DNA from: Bacillus_BE sp042263505
GTDB taxonomy: Bacteria > Bacillota > Bacilli > Bacillales > Cytobacillaceae
Length of the DNA: 64,000 nucleotides
Assembly: GCF_042263505.1 (NCBI RefSeq)
Contig: NZ_JBHKFI010000004.1
Span: 124,001-188,000 of the forward strand
Reading direction: 5' to 3'
The notes beneath the pieces are model-generated. The model saw only the letters and a list, made by a program, of their open reading frames with translations. It did not search any database and was not told the DNA's origin. Positions 35,119-45,011 of this stretch are shown here, in pieces. Position numbers and translations under genes: made by a program. Each line of letters opens with the position of its first letter. The stretch's first letter is position 1.

Positions 35119-35901
35119 ATTATTACAGCGGTAATTGCAGCTGGAATTTTCTTGCCAATAGTTGTATTTGGTGGGATTCCTGTTATTATCGTTTCTTATT
35201 TATTAGCTTCTGTTGGTCTATATGAATTATTAAAAATGAGGAAGATCTCTCTTTTATCCATTCCCGGAATCATATCATTGATTATACTTTGGATCATATT
35301 AATTCCATCACGGTATATGTTTATTTGGGATCATATCCTGTTTTCAAAAGTTGAAGTGATACTTTTTGCTATTTTTTGCTTCTTAGCTTATACCGTAGCG
35401 ACTAAAAATCGATTTACTTTTGATGATGTGGCCTTTTCTCTTTTAACTGTTTTATATGTAGGAGCAGGGTTCTATTATTTTGCTGAAACAAGGGATGCAC
35501 ATAATGGATTACAATATCTTTTTTATTCTTTGTTTATTATGTGGGCGACAGATTCCGGAGCTTATTTTTTTGGAAGAGCCTTGGGCAAACGTAAGCTTTG
35601 GCCTGAGATTAGTCCAAATAAGACAGTGGAAGGATCAATAGGAGGAATATTGTCAGCTCTTGTCGTAGCCATTTTATTTGCTCTATTTTCTGATATTGAT
35701 CATTCATTTCTTACTATCATGATTGTGACAGTTGTTGCATCTGTATTTGGTCAAATTGGTGATTTAGTGGAATCGGCATTTAAACGTCATTATCATGTGA
35801 AGGATTCAGGTAAAATTCTTCCTGGACATGGTGGGATATTAGATCGAATGGATAGTTTATTATTTGTGTGGCCTTTATTGCATATATTACACTTTATCTA
35901 G
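35107..35901 (+). CDS. cdsA: Phosphatidate cytidylyltransferase
   Basis: CdsA makes CDP-diacylglycerol, the precursor of phosphatidylglycerol and phosphatidylethanolamine. The 264-residue membrane protein has seven or eight hydrophobic segments and the C-terminal signature SAFKRHYHVKDSGKILPGHG followed by GILDRMDS. The ribosome binding site is modest (AAAGGTG at 35087-35093), and its core lies in a repeat of the gene's own first codons. It is 94 nt after uppS. Confidence 0.96.
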   Translation: MKQRIITAVIAAGIFLPIVVFGGIPVIIVSYLLASVGLYELLKMRKISLLSIPGIISLIILWIILIPSRYMFIWDHILFSKVEVILFAIFCFLAYTVATKNRFTFDDVAFSLLTVLYVGAGFYYFAETRDAHNGLQYLFYSLFIMWATDSGAYFFGRALGKRKLWPEISPNKTVEGSIGGILSALVVAILFALFSDIDHSFLTIMIVTVVASVFGQIGDLVESAFKRHYHVKDSGKILPGHGGILDRMDSLLFVWPLLHILHFI

Positions 35902-36004
35902 TGAAGGAAAAGCTAACTCGTTTTAAAATATAATGGGTACTATTAAAATCAAATTCTTATTGATATTAAGGTGCTAGCGTTTTCCCATTTTGGAGATGAT
36001 ATTA

Positions 36005-37147
36005 ATGAAACATATTAGTTTATTAGGTGCGACGGGATCTATTGGCACGCAAACTTTAGATATTATCAGGGAGCATCCTGAAGAGTTTTCACTAGTGGGC
36101 ATTTCAGTCGGAAGAAATTTGGAATCAGCAAGAAAGATAATCGATGAATTTCAACCAGAAGTGGTTTCAGTGTTAGAAAAATCTGATTCAGATCGGTTAA
36201 AAGCTGAATTTCCTTTCATTTCGTTCTATAATGGAATGGAAGGCCTAACAGAAGTGGCTGTATATGATAAAACGGATATGATGGTGAATGCCGTAATCGG
36301 GAGTGTTGGGTTACTGCCAACCCTTCAAGCGATTGAAGCAAAAAAAGCAGTGGCACTAGCAAATAAAGAGACATTAGTGACAGCGGGACATTTAGTCATG
36401 GATGCTGCACAGAAAAACGGTATTCAGGTTCTCCCGATTGATAGTGAGCATTCTGCCATTTTTCAAGCCCTGCAAGGAGAGCAAGAAAAAAATATAGAAC
36501 GATTAATCATTACAGCTTCTGGCGGGAGTTTTCGCGATCGAACAAGAGAGGAATTAAAACATGTTACCGTAAAAGAAGCACTCAATCATCCAAATTGGTC
36601 CATGGGTGCGAAAATTACGATTGATTCTGCTTCGATGATGAATAAAGGACTTGAGGTGATCGAAGCACACTGGCTATATGGAATTGAATATGAGAGAATA
36701 AATGTTCTTCTTCATAAGGAAAGTATCATCCATTCGATGGTAGAATTTCATGACAGCAGCATCATTGCTCAACTGGGGACACCAGATATGCGGATTCCCA
36801 TTCAATTTGCTCTATCCTATCCGGACCGTTTGCCACTTCATTCAGCGAAAAGACTCAATCTTGCTGATGTTGGATTATTGCATTTTCAGGAAATGGATTT
36901 AGAAAGATTTCGTTGTTTAAAATTTGCCTATGAGGTAGGAAAAGCCGGAGGAACACTTCCAACGGTAATGAATGCAGCAAATGAAGTTGCGGTCGCTCTC
37001 TTTCTAAATGAAAGAATAACTTTCTTACAAATCGAGGATTTGATTGAAAAGGCGATTTCTACTCATGATAATATTGAAAATCCAGACCTTTCAACTATTC
37101 GAGAGGTAGATCAACAAACAAGACATTACGTAAAAACACTTCTATAA
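36005..37147 (+). CDS. dxr: 1-deoxy-D-xylulose 5-phosphate reductoisomerase
   Basis: Dxr catalyses the first committed step of the MEP isoprenoid pathway, feeding UppS. The 380-residue protein has the NADPH motif LGATGSIGTQTLDI at the N-terminus, ALANKETLV, and the active-site segments PIDSEHSAIFQ and NHPNWSMGAKITIDSASMMNKG. ATG 36005 is 9 nt after GGAG; ATG 35996 would be on top of it. It lies between cdsA and rseP. Confidence 0.96.
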   Translation: MKHISLLGATGSIGTQTLDIIREHPEEFSLVGISVGRNLESARKIIDEFQPEVVSVLEKSDSDRLKAEFPFISFYNGMEGLTEVAVYDKTDMMVNAVIGSVGLLPTLQAIEAKKAVALANKETLVTAGHLVMDAAQKNGIQVLPIDSEHSAIFQALQGEQEKNIERLIITASGGSFRDRTREELKHVTVKEALNHPNWSMGAKITIDSASMMNKGLEVIEAHWLYGIEYERINVLLHKESIIHSMVEFHDSSIIAQLGTPDMRIPIQFALSYPDRLPLHSAKRLNLADVGLLHFQEMDLERFRCLKFAYEVGKAGGTLPTVMNAANEVAVALFLNERITFLQIEDLIEKAISTHDNIENPDLSTIREVDQQTRHYVKTLL

Positions 37148-37163
37148 AAAAGGTGGTCATATT

Positions 37164-38429
37164 TTGAGTACAGTCATTGCCTTTATCGTTATTTTTGGGG
37201 CGTTAGTATTTTTTCATGAATTAGGACATTTTATTTTTGCTAAAAGAGCTGGAATCCTTTGTCGTGAATTTGCGATTGGAATGGGTCCAAAGGTCCTTTC
37301 ATTTAAAAAGGGTGAAACCGTCTATACGGTGAGACTATTGCCAATTGGAGGCTTTGTCAGAATGGCGGGGGAAGACCCAGAAATGGTAGAAATCAAACCA
37401 GGATTTCGCGTTGGACTTTTATTTGACCAACAAGACCATGCTAATAAAATTATTTTAAATAATAAAGAAAAGTTTCCCAATGCCAGAGTAATCGAGGTTG
37501 AAAAGGCTGATATTGAGCATGAATTGTTCATCCAAGGATATGTGGAGGGTGAAGATGAAGAGGAAACACTTAAAACCTTTCCAATCAGCCGCGATGCTGT
37601 GCTCATTGAAAACGGAGTTGAAACACTTATTGCTCCATATGACCGACAATTTGCTTCGAAAACCCTTGGTCAAAGAACAATGACAATCTTTGCTGGTCCA
37701 ATGATGAACTTTATCTTGGCATTCGTAGTCTTTGTCCTGATTGCCTTATTACAAGGTATGCCCACGAATGAGCCAGTTCTTGGAAAATTGACTCCTGATG
37801 GCGTTGCCCTTGATGCCGGCTTTAAGCAAGGGGATATTGTCCAAAGCATTAATAAAGCTGAAATATCTGAATGGACTGATGTTGTGGAAATCATTCAGAA
37901 AAGCCCAAATAAAGAATTAAATTTTGCTATTGAAAGAAATGGAAAGGAAATAAATATTCCCGTAACACCTGAAGAAAAGGTTGTCGACAAGGAAAAAATC
38001 GGTGTAATTGGTGTGTACAGTCCAATGGAGAAATCACCTTTAAAGTCATTAACCTATGGAGTTAGCGAAGTCTATAATTGGACAAAAGATATCTTCGGAA
38101 TGCTTGGAAAACTCGTGACGGGTCAGTTTTCCATTGATGCCTTATCAGGTCCAGTGGGCATTTATGTGTCAACAGATACAGTGGCTAAAAGTGGAATTTA
38201 TTATTTAATGAAATGGGCAGGTGTCTTAAGCATCAACCTTGGGATTATGAATCTATTGCCAATTCCTGCATTAGACGGTGGTCGCTTGTTGTTCTTTGCA
38301 ATTGAAGGACTTAGAGGAAAACCAATTGACCGTCAAAAGGAAGGAATGGTCCATTTTATTGGTTTTGCTTTACTCATGCTGCTGATGTTAGTTGTTACAT
38401 GGAATGATATTCAAAGATTCTTTCTTTAA
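37164..38429 (+). CDS. rseP: Site-2 membrane protease RseP (RasP)
   Basis: RasP cuts membrane-embedded anti-sigma factors (RsiW) and remnant signal peptides. The 421-residue protein has the zinc motif HELGH at 18-22, four membrane segments, a PDZ domain (about 195-270), and the second metal/active-site motif LLPIPALDGGRLLF near residue 370. The start is TTG 37164 after AAGGTGG. This is the last gene of the uppS cluster and is followed by a strong terminator. Confidence 0.96.
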   Translation: MSTVIAFIVIFGALVFFHELGHFIFAKRAGILCREFAIGMGPKVLSFKKGETVYTVRLLPIGGFVRMAGEDPEMVEIKPGFRVGLLFDQQDHANKIILNNKEKFPNARVIEVEKADIEHELFIQGYVEGEDEEETLKTFPISRDAVLIENGVETLIAPYDRQFASKTLGQRTMTIFAGPMMNFILAFVVFVLIALLQGMPTNEPVLGKLTPDGVALDAGFKQGDIVQSINKAEISEWTDVVEIIQKSPNKELNFAIERNGKEINIPVTPEEKVVDKEKIGVIGVYSPMEKSPLKSLTYGVSEVYNWTKDIFGMLGKLVTGQFSIDALSGPVGIYVSTDTVAKSGIYYLMKWAGVLSINLGIMNLLPIPALDGGRLLFFAIEGLRGKPIDRQKEGMVHFIGFALLMLLMLVVTWNDIQRFFL

Positions 38430-38434
38430 TGAAT

Positions 38435-38489
38435 AGCAGCATTTGACCTTGAAATTAACGATTTACTCAAGGCCAAATGCCGCTTTTTT
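38435..38489 (+). terminator. Intrinsic terminator after rseP
   Basis: A long stem with minor mismatches joins AGCAGCATTTGACCTTGA (38435-38452) to TCAAGGCCAAATGCCGCT (38467-38484), and T continues to 38489. Confidence 0.85.
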
Positions 38490-38511
38490 CGAGCAATCCT
38501 TTTTTTATTGT

Positions 38512-38541
38512 TTTTACTACTATTCGAATAGATGTTATGAT
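38512..38541 (+). promoter_or_regulatory. Candidate sigma-A promoter of proS
   Basis: TTTACT (38512-38517) and TATGAT (38536-38541) are 18 nt apart, with an extended -10 TGT before the hexamer. The leader would be about 45 nt, too short for a T-box. Confidence 0.55.
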
Positions 38542-38591
38542 GTGAAAATACATGTTGATTTTTTATGAAGCAAAAATGAGGTGCTAATTTA

Positions 38592-40295
38592 ATGAAACAG
38601 AGTTCGATGCTTATCCCTACTCTACGTGAGGTTCCAGCAGATGCAGAAATTAAAAGCCATCAGTTGCTACTGAGAGCGGGTTTTATCAGACAAAATGCTA
38701 GCGGGGTATATAGCTATATGCCACTTGCTATTAGAGTGTTAAAAAAAATAGAGAAAATCGTTCGAGAGGAAATGGAGGCAGCAGGTGCTGTTGAGCTATT
38801 AATGCCTTCATTAGTTTCAGCTGAGGCTTGGCAGGAGTCTGGCCGTTGGTATACATATGGACCTGAGCTTATAAGATTAAAGGATCGTCATGATCGCGAC
38901 TTTGTCCTTGGTCCAACCCATGAGGAAGTGATCACGCAATTAGTGCGCGACGAGGTAAAATCATATAAACGCTTGCCTCTAACATTATATCAAATTCAAA
39001 CAAAATTTCGCGATGAGAAACGACCACGATTTGGGCTGCTTCGCGGGCGGGAATTTATCATGAAGGATGCCTATTCCTTCCATTCTTCACAGGAGAGCTT
39101 AGATAAGGTTTATCAGGATCTTTTTCAGGCTTATTCTCATATTTTCACTCGTTGTCAGTTGAATTTCAGAGCAGTTATTGCGGATTCTGGAGCAATGGGT
39201 GGAAAGGATACTCATGAGTTCATGGTTTTATCGGAAATCGGCGAGGATACAATCGCTTACTCTGATACATCCGATTATGCGGCGAATATTGAAATGGCTC
39301 CGGTGATGACGAAGTATGAAAAAAGCAACGAGCCCGTTAGAGATTTAGAAAAGGTGAAAACGGAAAATCAAAGAACAATAGAAGAAGTATCTTCCTTCCT
39401 TCAGGTAAAAGCAGAACAATGTATTAAATCATTATTATTTAAAATTGATGATCAGTTCGTCTTGGTGCTTGCACGTGGTGATCATGATATCAACGATATT
39501 AAACTTAAAAACTTATTTGAGGCCGGCTCTGTTGAATTAGCAACACCAGAGGAAGCAAAGGAAGTATTGGGCTGTGCTGTAGGTTCTTTAGGTCCTATCG
39601 GAGTGGAAAATGTTGAAATCGTTGCAGATCACGCTGTAGAAGCCATTGTGAACGGAGTTTGTGGTGCAAATGTTGAGCATTATCATTATCTTCATGTCAA
39701 CCCAGAACGAGATTTTGCAGTGAAGCAATATGCTGATCTTCGTTTCATTCAGGAAGGGGATGTATCTCCTGATGGACAAGGAAAGATTCTCTTTGCAAAA
39801 GGAATAGAAGTCGGTCATGTGTTTAAGTTGGGAACACGTTATAGTGAAGCGATGAATGCGACTTATTTAGATGAAAACGGCCGGGCTCAACCAATGATTA
39901 TGGGCTGTTATGGAATCGGAGTTTCTCGTACCATGGCTGCTGTTGCCGAACAGTGCAATGATGAAAAGGGCCTTGTATGGCCAGTAAATATTGCGCCATT
40001 TGATCTTCATCTTATTGCGGTGAACATGAAGGATGAGGCACAAGCTTCTTTAGCAGAGGAATTATATGCGGAATTCTTGAAAAATCATTTTGAAGTATTG
40101 CTTGATGATCGCGTTGAAAGACCTGGTGTTAAATTTGCCGATTCTGATTTAATCGGCTTACCAATCCGGATAACGGTTGGAAAGAAAGCTCAGGAAGGTA
40201 TAGTTGAAGTGAAGGTCCGAAAAACAGGAGAAATGCAGGAAGTTCATAAAGATCATCTAATCGATATGATTACTAATCTTATGGTAACATTATAA
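38592..40295 (+). CDS. proS: Prolyl-tRNA synthetase
   Basis: ProS charges tRNA-Pro. The 567-residue protein is the bacterial (ProRSB) type: a class II core with motif 2 (FRDEKRPRFGLLRGREFIMKD), an editing insertion domain (about residues 225-400), motif 3 (YGIGVSRTMAAVAEQ) and a C-terminal anticodon-binding domain. GAGGTG precedes the ATG. It has its own terminator and promoter, so it is transcribed as a single gene. Confidence 0.97.
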   Translation: MKQSSMLIPTLREVPADAEIKSHQLLLRAGFIRQNASGVYSYMPLAIRVLKKIEKIVREEMEAAGAVELLMPSLVSAEAWQESGRWYTYGPELIRLKDRHDRDFVLGPTHEEVITQLVRDEVKSYKRLPLTLYQIQTKFRDEKRPRFGLLRGREFIMKDAYSFHSSQESLDKVYQDLFQAYSHIFTRCQLNFRAVIADSGAMGGKDTHEFMVLSEIGEDTIAYSDTSDYAANIEMAPVMTKYEKSNEPVRDLEKVKTENQRTIEEVSSFLQVKAEQCIKSLLFKIDDQFVLVLARGDHDINDIKLKNLFEAGSVELATPEEAKEVLGCAVGSLGPIGVENVEIVADHAVEAIVNGVCGANVEHYHYLHVNPERDFAVKQYADLRFIQEGDVSPDGQGKILFAKGIEVGHVFKLGTRYSEAMNATYLDENGRAQPMIMGCYGIGVSRTMAAVAEQCNDEKGLVWPVNIAPFDLHLIAVNMKDEAQASLAEELYAEFLKNHFEVLLDDRVERPGVKFADSDLIGLPIRITVGKKAQEGIVEVKVRKTGEMQEVHKDHLIDMITNLMVTL

Positions 40296-40302
40296 TAGAG
40301 TG

Positions 40303-40337
40303 AAAAAGCGGGTTCCGTTACACGGAACCCGCTTTTT
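40303..40337 (+). terminator. Intrinsic terminator after proS
   Basis: AGCGGGTTCCGT (40307-40318) pairs perfectly with ACGGAACCCGCT (40322-40333) over a TAC loop. A runs upstream and T runs downstream, so it could work in both directions. Confidence 0.93.
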
Positions 40338-40398
40338 AAAAATTCATGAATTTGGTTGGATTTTCTATTGCATGAAATGATATTGGATTCGACACTTA

Positions 40399-40407
40399 TG
40401 ATATAAT
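40399..40407 (+). promoter_or_regulatory. Extended -10 promoter of polC
   Basis: TGATATAAT combines the extended -10 TG with a perfect TATAAT (40402-40407). No good -35 is present at 17-18 nt. It lies 57 nt before polC. Confidence 0.55.
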
Positions 40408-40464
40408 GACGTAGTTCAAAAAAATTTTTAAGTGAGAAGAGATAAAAGAGGGGGAGAGAGACGA

Positions 40465-43400
40465 ATGAACGATTTCGCCGGATCAAAAGAGCGATTTCAA
40501 CTCTTGCTCCAGCAGTTGAATTTAACTGATGATTTTTATGTTCCACATTTTCAAAATGCGAGCATTCAAAAGGTTTTAGTTGAGAAGAAAGAAAGAAAAT
40601 GGCATTTTCAATTTCAAATGCAAAAAATCTTACCAAATCGGATTTTTGAGCAATTTCATGTTCATCTAAATCAGGCATTTTCCCATATTGCGAATATTTC
40701 TTTTACGATTGATGTGCTCGATAAACAAATTTCTGACAACTTGGTTTTGGATTATTGGAAAACATGTATTCAAGAAATTGAAGGGATTTCACCGCCTATT
40801 ATTAAACTACTTAATGAGCAGCACCCAAAAATCCAAGGTCATAGAATAACGATTGATGTTAATAACGATTTAGAAGCTATGGCAATCAAAAATAAATACT
40901 CGTACCCCATCATTCATGCCTATCAGTCCTTTGGATTTCCTTCTCTTGCCATTGATACGGAAATAAAAAAAGAGGCTTCCTCTAATAAGGCATATGAGCG
41001 TTTTCTTGAAGAAAAGGCAAAAGAGGACCAAGAAAGAGGCCTCCAAGCATTACTTGAATTAGAGAGAAAATCTGAAGAAATAGCATCTGGTGGGGAAGAG
41101 CAACAAGGACCGTTAATGATTGGCTTAACCATTAAAGATGATGCTGATTTCAGAAAACTTGAAGAAATCGTGGATGAGGAAAGAAGAATTGCGATTGAGG
41201 GCTATGTATTCAGTGCTGAAACGAAGGAGCTTCGAAGTGGTCGAACGTTATTAACCTTTAAAATCACGGATTACACTAGTTCCATTATGGTTAAAATGTT
41301 TTCTCGCGATAAAGAAGATGCGGCAAATTTCCTACGTGTGAAAAAGGGGATGTGGCTTAAAGTTCGTGGAAGCATTCAAAATGATACCTTCGTTCGTGAT
41401 TTGGTCATGATTGGGAATGATGTAAACGAAATAAAACCAATTGAAAGAAAAGATACAGCTCCTGATGGAGAGAAAAGAGTTGAGCTTCATCTTCATACTC
41501 CTATGAGTCAAATGGACGCTGTAACTCCGGTAAGCACATTAGTGGCTCAAGCGAAAAAATGGGGACATAGAGCAATTGCCATCACGGATCATGCGGTTGC
41601 ACAATCCTTCCCTGAAGCCTATGGAGCAGGGCAAAAGAATGATATTAAAATCTTATACGGGTTAGAGGCAAATCTAGTAGATGATGGTGTTCCAATTGCC
41701 TATAATGATGCTCACCGTTTACTTGCATCAGACACTTATGTTGTATTCGACGTGGAAACAACAGGTCTTTCAGCTGTATACAACACGATTATTGAGTTAG
41801 CTGCAGTTAAAATACACAATGGAGAAATTATCGATCGTTTTGAATCTTTCGCTAATCCTCATCATCGACTTTCTGCAACAACGATTGATTTAACAGGGAT
41901 TACAGATGAAATGGTTGAAATTGCACCTGATATTGAGATCGTGCTAAAGAAATTTCAAATTTGGATTGAGGATGCCATTCTTGTTGCTCATAATGCCTCA
42001 TTTGATATGGGATTTTTCAATGTTGGTTTGAAAAAAATTGGACAAGAAAAGGCGACCAATCCAGTAATTGATACTCTTGAACTTGCTCGTTTCCTTTATC
42101 CAGAAATGAAGAACCACCGCTTAAATACACTTGCTAAGAAATTTGATGTGGATCTAACCCAACACCATAGAGCGATTTATGATGCAGAAGCCACTGGTTA
42201 TTTGCTATTAAAAATGCTTAAGGATTCGGAGGAAAAAGGGATTGAGTACCATGATCAGTTTAATGATAATATGGGGAAAGGAAAGGCTTATCAAAGATCC
42301 CGCCCCTATCATTGTACATTGCTTGTCCAAAATGATGTGGGATTAAAGAATCTTTTTAAGCTCGTCTCATTGGCACATATCAATTATTTCTATCGCGTTC
42401 CACGCATTCCGCGCTCTCAATTGCAAAAATACCGAGAAGGAATTATTGTCGGATCTGGCTGCGACAAGGGCGAGATTTTTGAAGGAATGATGCAAAAAGC
42501 ACCGGAAGAAGTCGAAGAAGCAGCTAATTTCTATGATTATATCGAAGTTCATCCAAAAGAAATCTATGCTCATTTAATTGAATTAGAATTAATTCGCGAT
42601 GAAAAAGAATTAGAAGATATCATCGGCAATTTAGTAAAATTAGGGGAGAAATTATCGATTCCCGTTGTGGCAACAGGAAATGTCCATTATTTAAACGAAA
42701 ATGATAAAATTTATCGAAAGATCTTAATCAACTCTCAAGGTGGAGCGAATCCGTTAAATCGACATAAGCTCCCAGACGTTCATTTTCGGACAACAAACGA
42801 AATGCTTGATGCTTTTTCATTTTTAGGAGAGGAAAAAGCAAAGGAAATTGTTGTCACCAACACCAATAAAATCGCCGATATGATAGATAACGTGAAACCC
42901 ATTAAAGATGACCTTTATACCCCAAGAATTGAAGGCGCGGAAGAAGAAATGCGCAGTATGAGCTATGAGATGGCAAGAAAAATTTATGGCGACCCACTTC
43001 CTGAAATCGTTGAGGCTAGACTTGAGAAAGAGTTGAAGAGTATTATTGGACACGGATTCGCTGTTATTTACTTGATTGCGCATAAGCTTGTGAAAAAATC
43101 ATTAAATGATGGCTACTTAGTTGGTTCTCGGGGTTCTGTTGGTTCCTCTCTAGTAGCAACGATGACAGAAATTACGGAAGTCAATCCATTGTCGCCACAT
43201 TATATCTGTCCAAACTGTAAGAACTCAGAATTCTTTAATGATGGGTCAGTTGGTTCAGGATTTGACTTACCAGATAAGGATTGTCCAAAATGTGGGTCGA
43301 CCTATAAAAAGGATGGACATGATATTCCATTCGAGACCTTCCTTGGCTTTAAAGGGGATAAGGTACCTGATATCGATTTGAATTTCTCTGGTGAATATCA

Positions 43401-44787
43401 ACCACGAGCCCATAATTATACGAAGGTCCTCTTTGGTGAAGACTACGTTTATCGTGCAGGAACGATTGGTACCGTGGCAGATAAAACGGCATTTGGCTAT
43501 GTAAAGGCCTATCAGCAGGATAATAATTTACAAATTCGTGGTGCAGAAATAGAAAGATTGGCCTCTGGATGTACAGGTGTGAAACGGACGACTGGCCAGC
43601 ATCCAGGTGGAATCATCGTGGTTCCAGATTATATGGAAATTTACGATTTTTCGCCTATTCAATTTCCTGCAGATGATAAGAATTCAGAGTGGAGGACGAC
43701 GCATTTTGACTTCCACTCCATCCATGATAATATTTTAAAGCTTGATATTCTTGGACACGATGATCCGACGGTTATCAGAATGCTGCAGGACTTGAGCGGG
43801 ATTGATCCAAAGACGATCCCAACGGATGATCCAGAAGTAATGAAAATCTTCAGTGGTCCAGAGACACTTGGAGTAACTGAAGAACAAATCATGTGTAAAA
43901 CCGGGACCCTTGGTATTCCTGAATTTGGAACTAGATTCGTTCGACAAATGCTAGAAGATACAAAACCTACGACATTTTCTGAACTCGTGCAAATATCTGG
44001 TCTTTCTCATGGTACGGATGTTTGGCTTGGAAATGCTCAAGAACTTATTCAAAATAAAACTTGTACTTTAAGTGAAGTAATCGGATGTCGTGACGACATT
44101 ATGGTTTACTTAATCTATCAAGGATTAGAGCCGTCCTTCGCATTTAAAATCATGGAATCCGTCCGTAAAGGAAAAGGATTGTCTGATGAAATGGAAGCGG
44201 AAATGAGAAAGAATGAGGTTCCTGAGTGGTATATTGATTCTTGTAAAAAAATCAAGTACATGTTCCCGAAAGCTCACGCGGCAGCCTATGTTTTAATGGC
44301 TGTTAGAATTGCCTATTTTAAAGTACATCATCCGCTTTTATATTATGCAGCCTATTTTACAGTTCGTGCTGAGGACTTTGATATCGAAGCGATGGTCAAG
44401 GGTAGTCATGCGATAAAAGCAAAGATCGAAGAAATAAATGCAAAAGGGCTGGATGCTTCAACGAAAGAAAAGAATTTGTTAACCGTCTTAGAATTGGCGT
44501 TAGAAATGTGTGAACGTGGTTTTTCTTTTAAAAAGGTGGATTTATATCGTTCGAGTGCTTCTGAATTTACCATTGATGGAAATACATTGATTCCGCCTTT
44601 TAATTCCATTCCAGGACTTGGAACGAATGCAGCGATTAATATCGTTAAGGCTAGAGAACAAGGGGAATTCCTTTCAAAAGAAGATTTACAACAACGAGGA
44701 AAAGTTTCCAAAACAATCCTTGAATATCTCGATAATCACGGCTGTTTAGTAGATTTACCAGAACAAAATCAGCTATCCCTATTTTAA
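40465..44787 (+). CDS. polC: DNA polymerase III alpha subunit PolC
   Basis: PolC is the replicative polymerase of low-GC Gram-positive bacteria. The 1440-residue protein has an OB domain (about 240-320), a PHP domain split by the exonuclease (HLHTPMSQMDAV near 340), the DEDD proofreading exonuclease (VVFDVETTGLS near 426), a Cys4 zinc site (CPNCKN near 914, then CPKCG) and the catalytic palm (PDIDLNFSG near 968). ATG 40465 follows GGGGGAGAGAG. Length is normal for the family. Confidence 0.97.
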   Translation: MNDFAGSKERFQLLLQQLNLTDDFYVPHFQNASIQKVLVEKKERKWHFQFQMQKILPNRIFEQFHVHLNQAFSHIANISFTIDVLDKQISDNLVLDYWKTCIQEIEGISPPIIKLLNEQHPKIQGHRITIDVNNDLEAMAIKNKYSYPIIHAYQSFGFPSLAIDTEIKKEASSNKAYERFLEEKAKEDQERGLQALLELERKSEEIASGGEEQQGPLMIGLTIKDDADFRKLEEIVDEERRIAIEGYVFSAETKELRSGRTLLTFKITDYTSSIMVKMFSRDKEDAANFLRVKKGMWLKVRGSIQNDTFVRDLVMIGNDVNEIKPIERKDTAPDGEKRVELHLHTPMSQMDAVTPVSTLVAQAKKWGHRAIAITDHAVAQSFPEAYGAGQKNDIKILYGLEANLVDDGVPIAYNDAHRLLASDTYVVFDVETTGLSAVYNTIIELAAVKIHNGEIIDRFESFANPHHRLSATTIDLTGITDEMVEIAPDIEIVLKKFQIWIEDAILVAHNASFDMGFFNVGLKKIGQEKATNPVIDTLELARFLYPEMKNHRLNTLAKKFDVDLTQHHRAIYDAEATGYLLLKMLKDSEEKGIEYHDQFNDNMGKGKAYQRSRPYHCTLLVQNDVGLKNLFKLVSLAHINYFYRVPRIPRSQLQKYREGIIVGSGCDKGEIFEGMMQKAPEEVEEAANFYDYIEVHPKEIYAHLIELELIRDEKELEDIIGNLVKLGEKLSIPVVATGNVHYLNENDKIYRKILINSQGGANPLNRHKLPDVHFRTTNEMLDAFSFLGEEKAKEIVVTNTNKIADMIDNVKPIKDDLYTPRIEGAEEEMRSMSYEMARKIYGDPLPEIVEARLEKELKSIIGHGFAVIYLIAHKLVKKSLNDGYLVGSRGSVGSSLVATMTEITEVNPLSPHYICPNCKNSEFFNDGSVGSGFDLPDKDCPKCGSTYKKDGHDIPFETFLGFKGDKVPDIDLNFSGEYQPRAHNYTKVLFGEDYVYRAGTIGTVADKTAFGYVKAYQQDNNLQIRGAEIERLASGCTGVKRTTGQHPGGIIVVPDYMEIYDFSPIQFPADDKNSEWRTTHFDFHSIHDNILKLDILGHDDPTVIRMLQDLSGIDPKTIPTDDPEVMKIFSGPETLGVTEEQIMCKTGTLGIPEFGTRFVRQMLEDTKPTTFSELVQISGLSHGTDVWLGNAQELIQNKTCTLSEVIGCRDDIMVYLIYQGLEPSFAFKIMESVRKGKGLSDEMEAEMRKNEVPEWYIDSCKKIKYMFPKAHAAAYVLMAVRIAYFKVHHPLLYYAAYFTVRAEDFDIEAMVKGSHAIKAKIEEINAKGLDASTKEKNLLTVLELALEMCERGFSFKKVDLYRSSASEFTIDGNTLIPPFNSIPGLGTNAAINIVKAREQGEFLSKEDLQQRGKVSKTILEYLDNHGCLVDLPEQNQLSLF

Positions 44788-44837
44788 AGAAAAAGAGTGA
44801 TAGCAATTGGTCAAAACAGGGAAATTGCCGGCTGCGT

Positions 44838-44866
44838 TTGCATTAAATATTTGGTTATGGTATAGT
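44838..44866 (+). promoter_or_regulatory. Sigma-A promoter of the rimP-nusA-infB operon
   Basis: TTGCAT (44838-44843) and TATAGT (44861-44866) are exactly 17 nt apart, with an extended -10 TGG. The leader before rimP is about 140 nt. Confidence 0.7.
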
Positions 44867-44900
44867 TTTATTGGAAATACTAAGAATAACTCTCGTTTTT

Positions 44901-44930
44901 AAGAGTGGGGAAACCCGCTCTTTCGTATTT
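44901..44930 (+). promoter_or_regulatory. Leader hairpin of the rimP-nusA operon
   Basis: AAGAGTGGG (44901-44909) pairs with CCCGCTCTT (44914-44922) over a GAAA tetraloop, and an interrupted T-rich stretch follows. The position, just after the transcription start, suggests an attenuator-type control of the operon. Confidence 0.6.
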
Positions 44931-45011
44931 TGTAGGCAATTTTACATATCAAGCTCGTTTGATTTTAGTAAATATTCGAAATGGAAATTGATGAAGGTTT
45001 GGAGGGATACG

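Noticed and set aside
38490..38591. T-box leader expected before proS
   Set aside because: The leader is only about 45 nt from the candidate promoter and has no specifier loop or T-box sequence.
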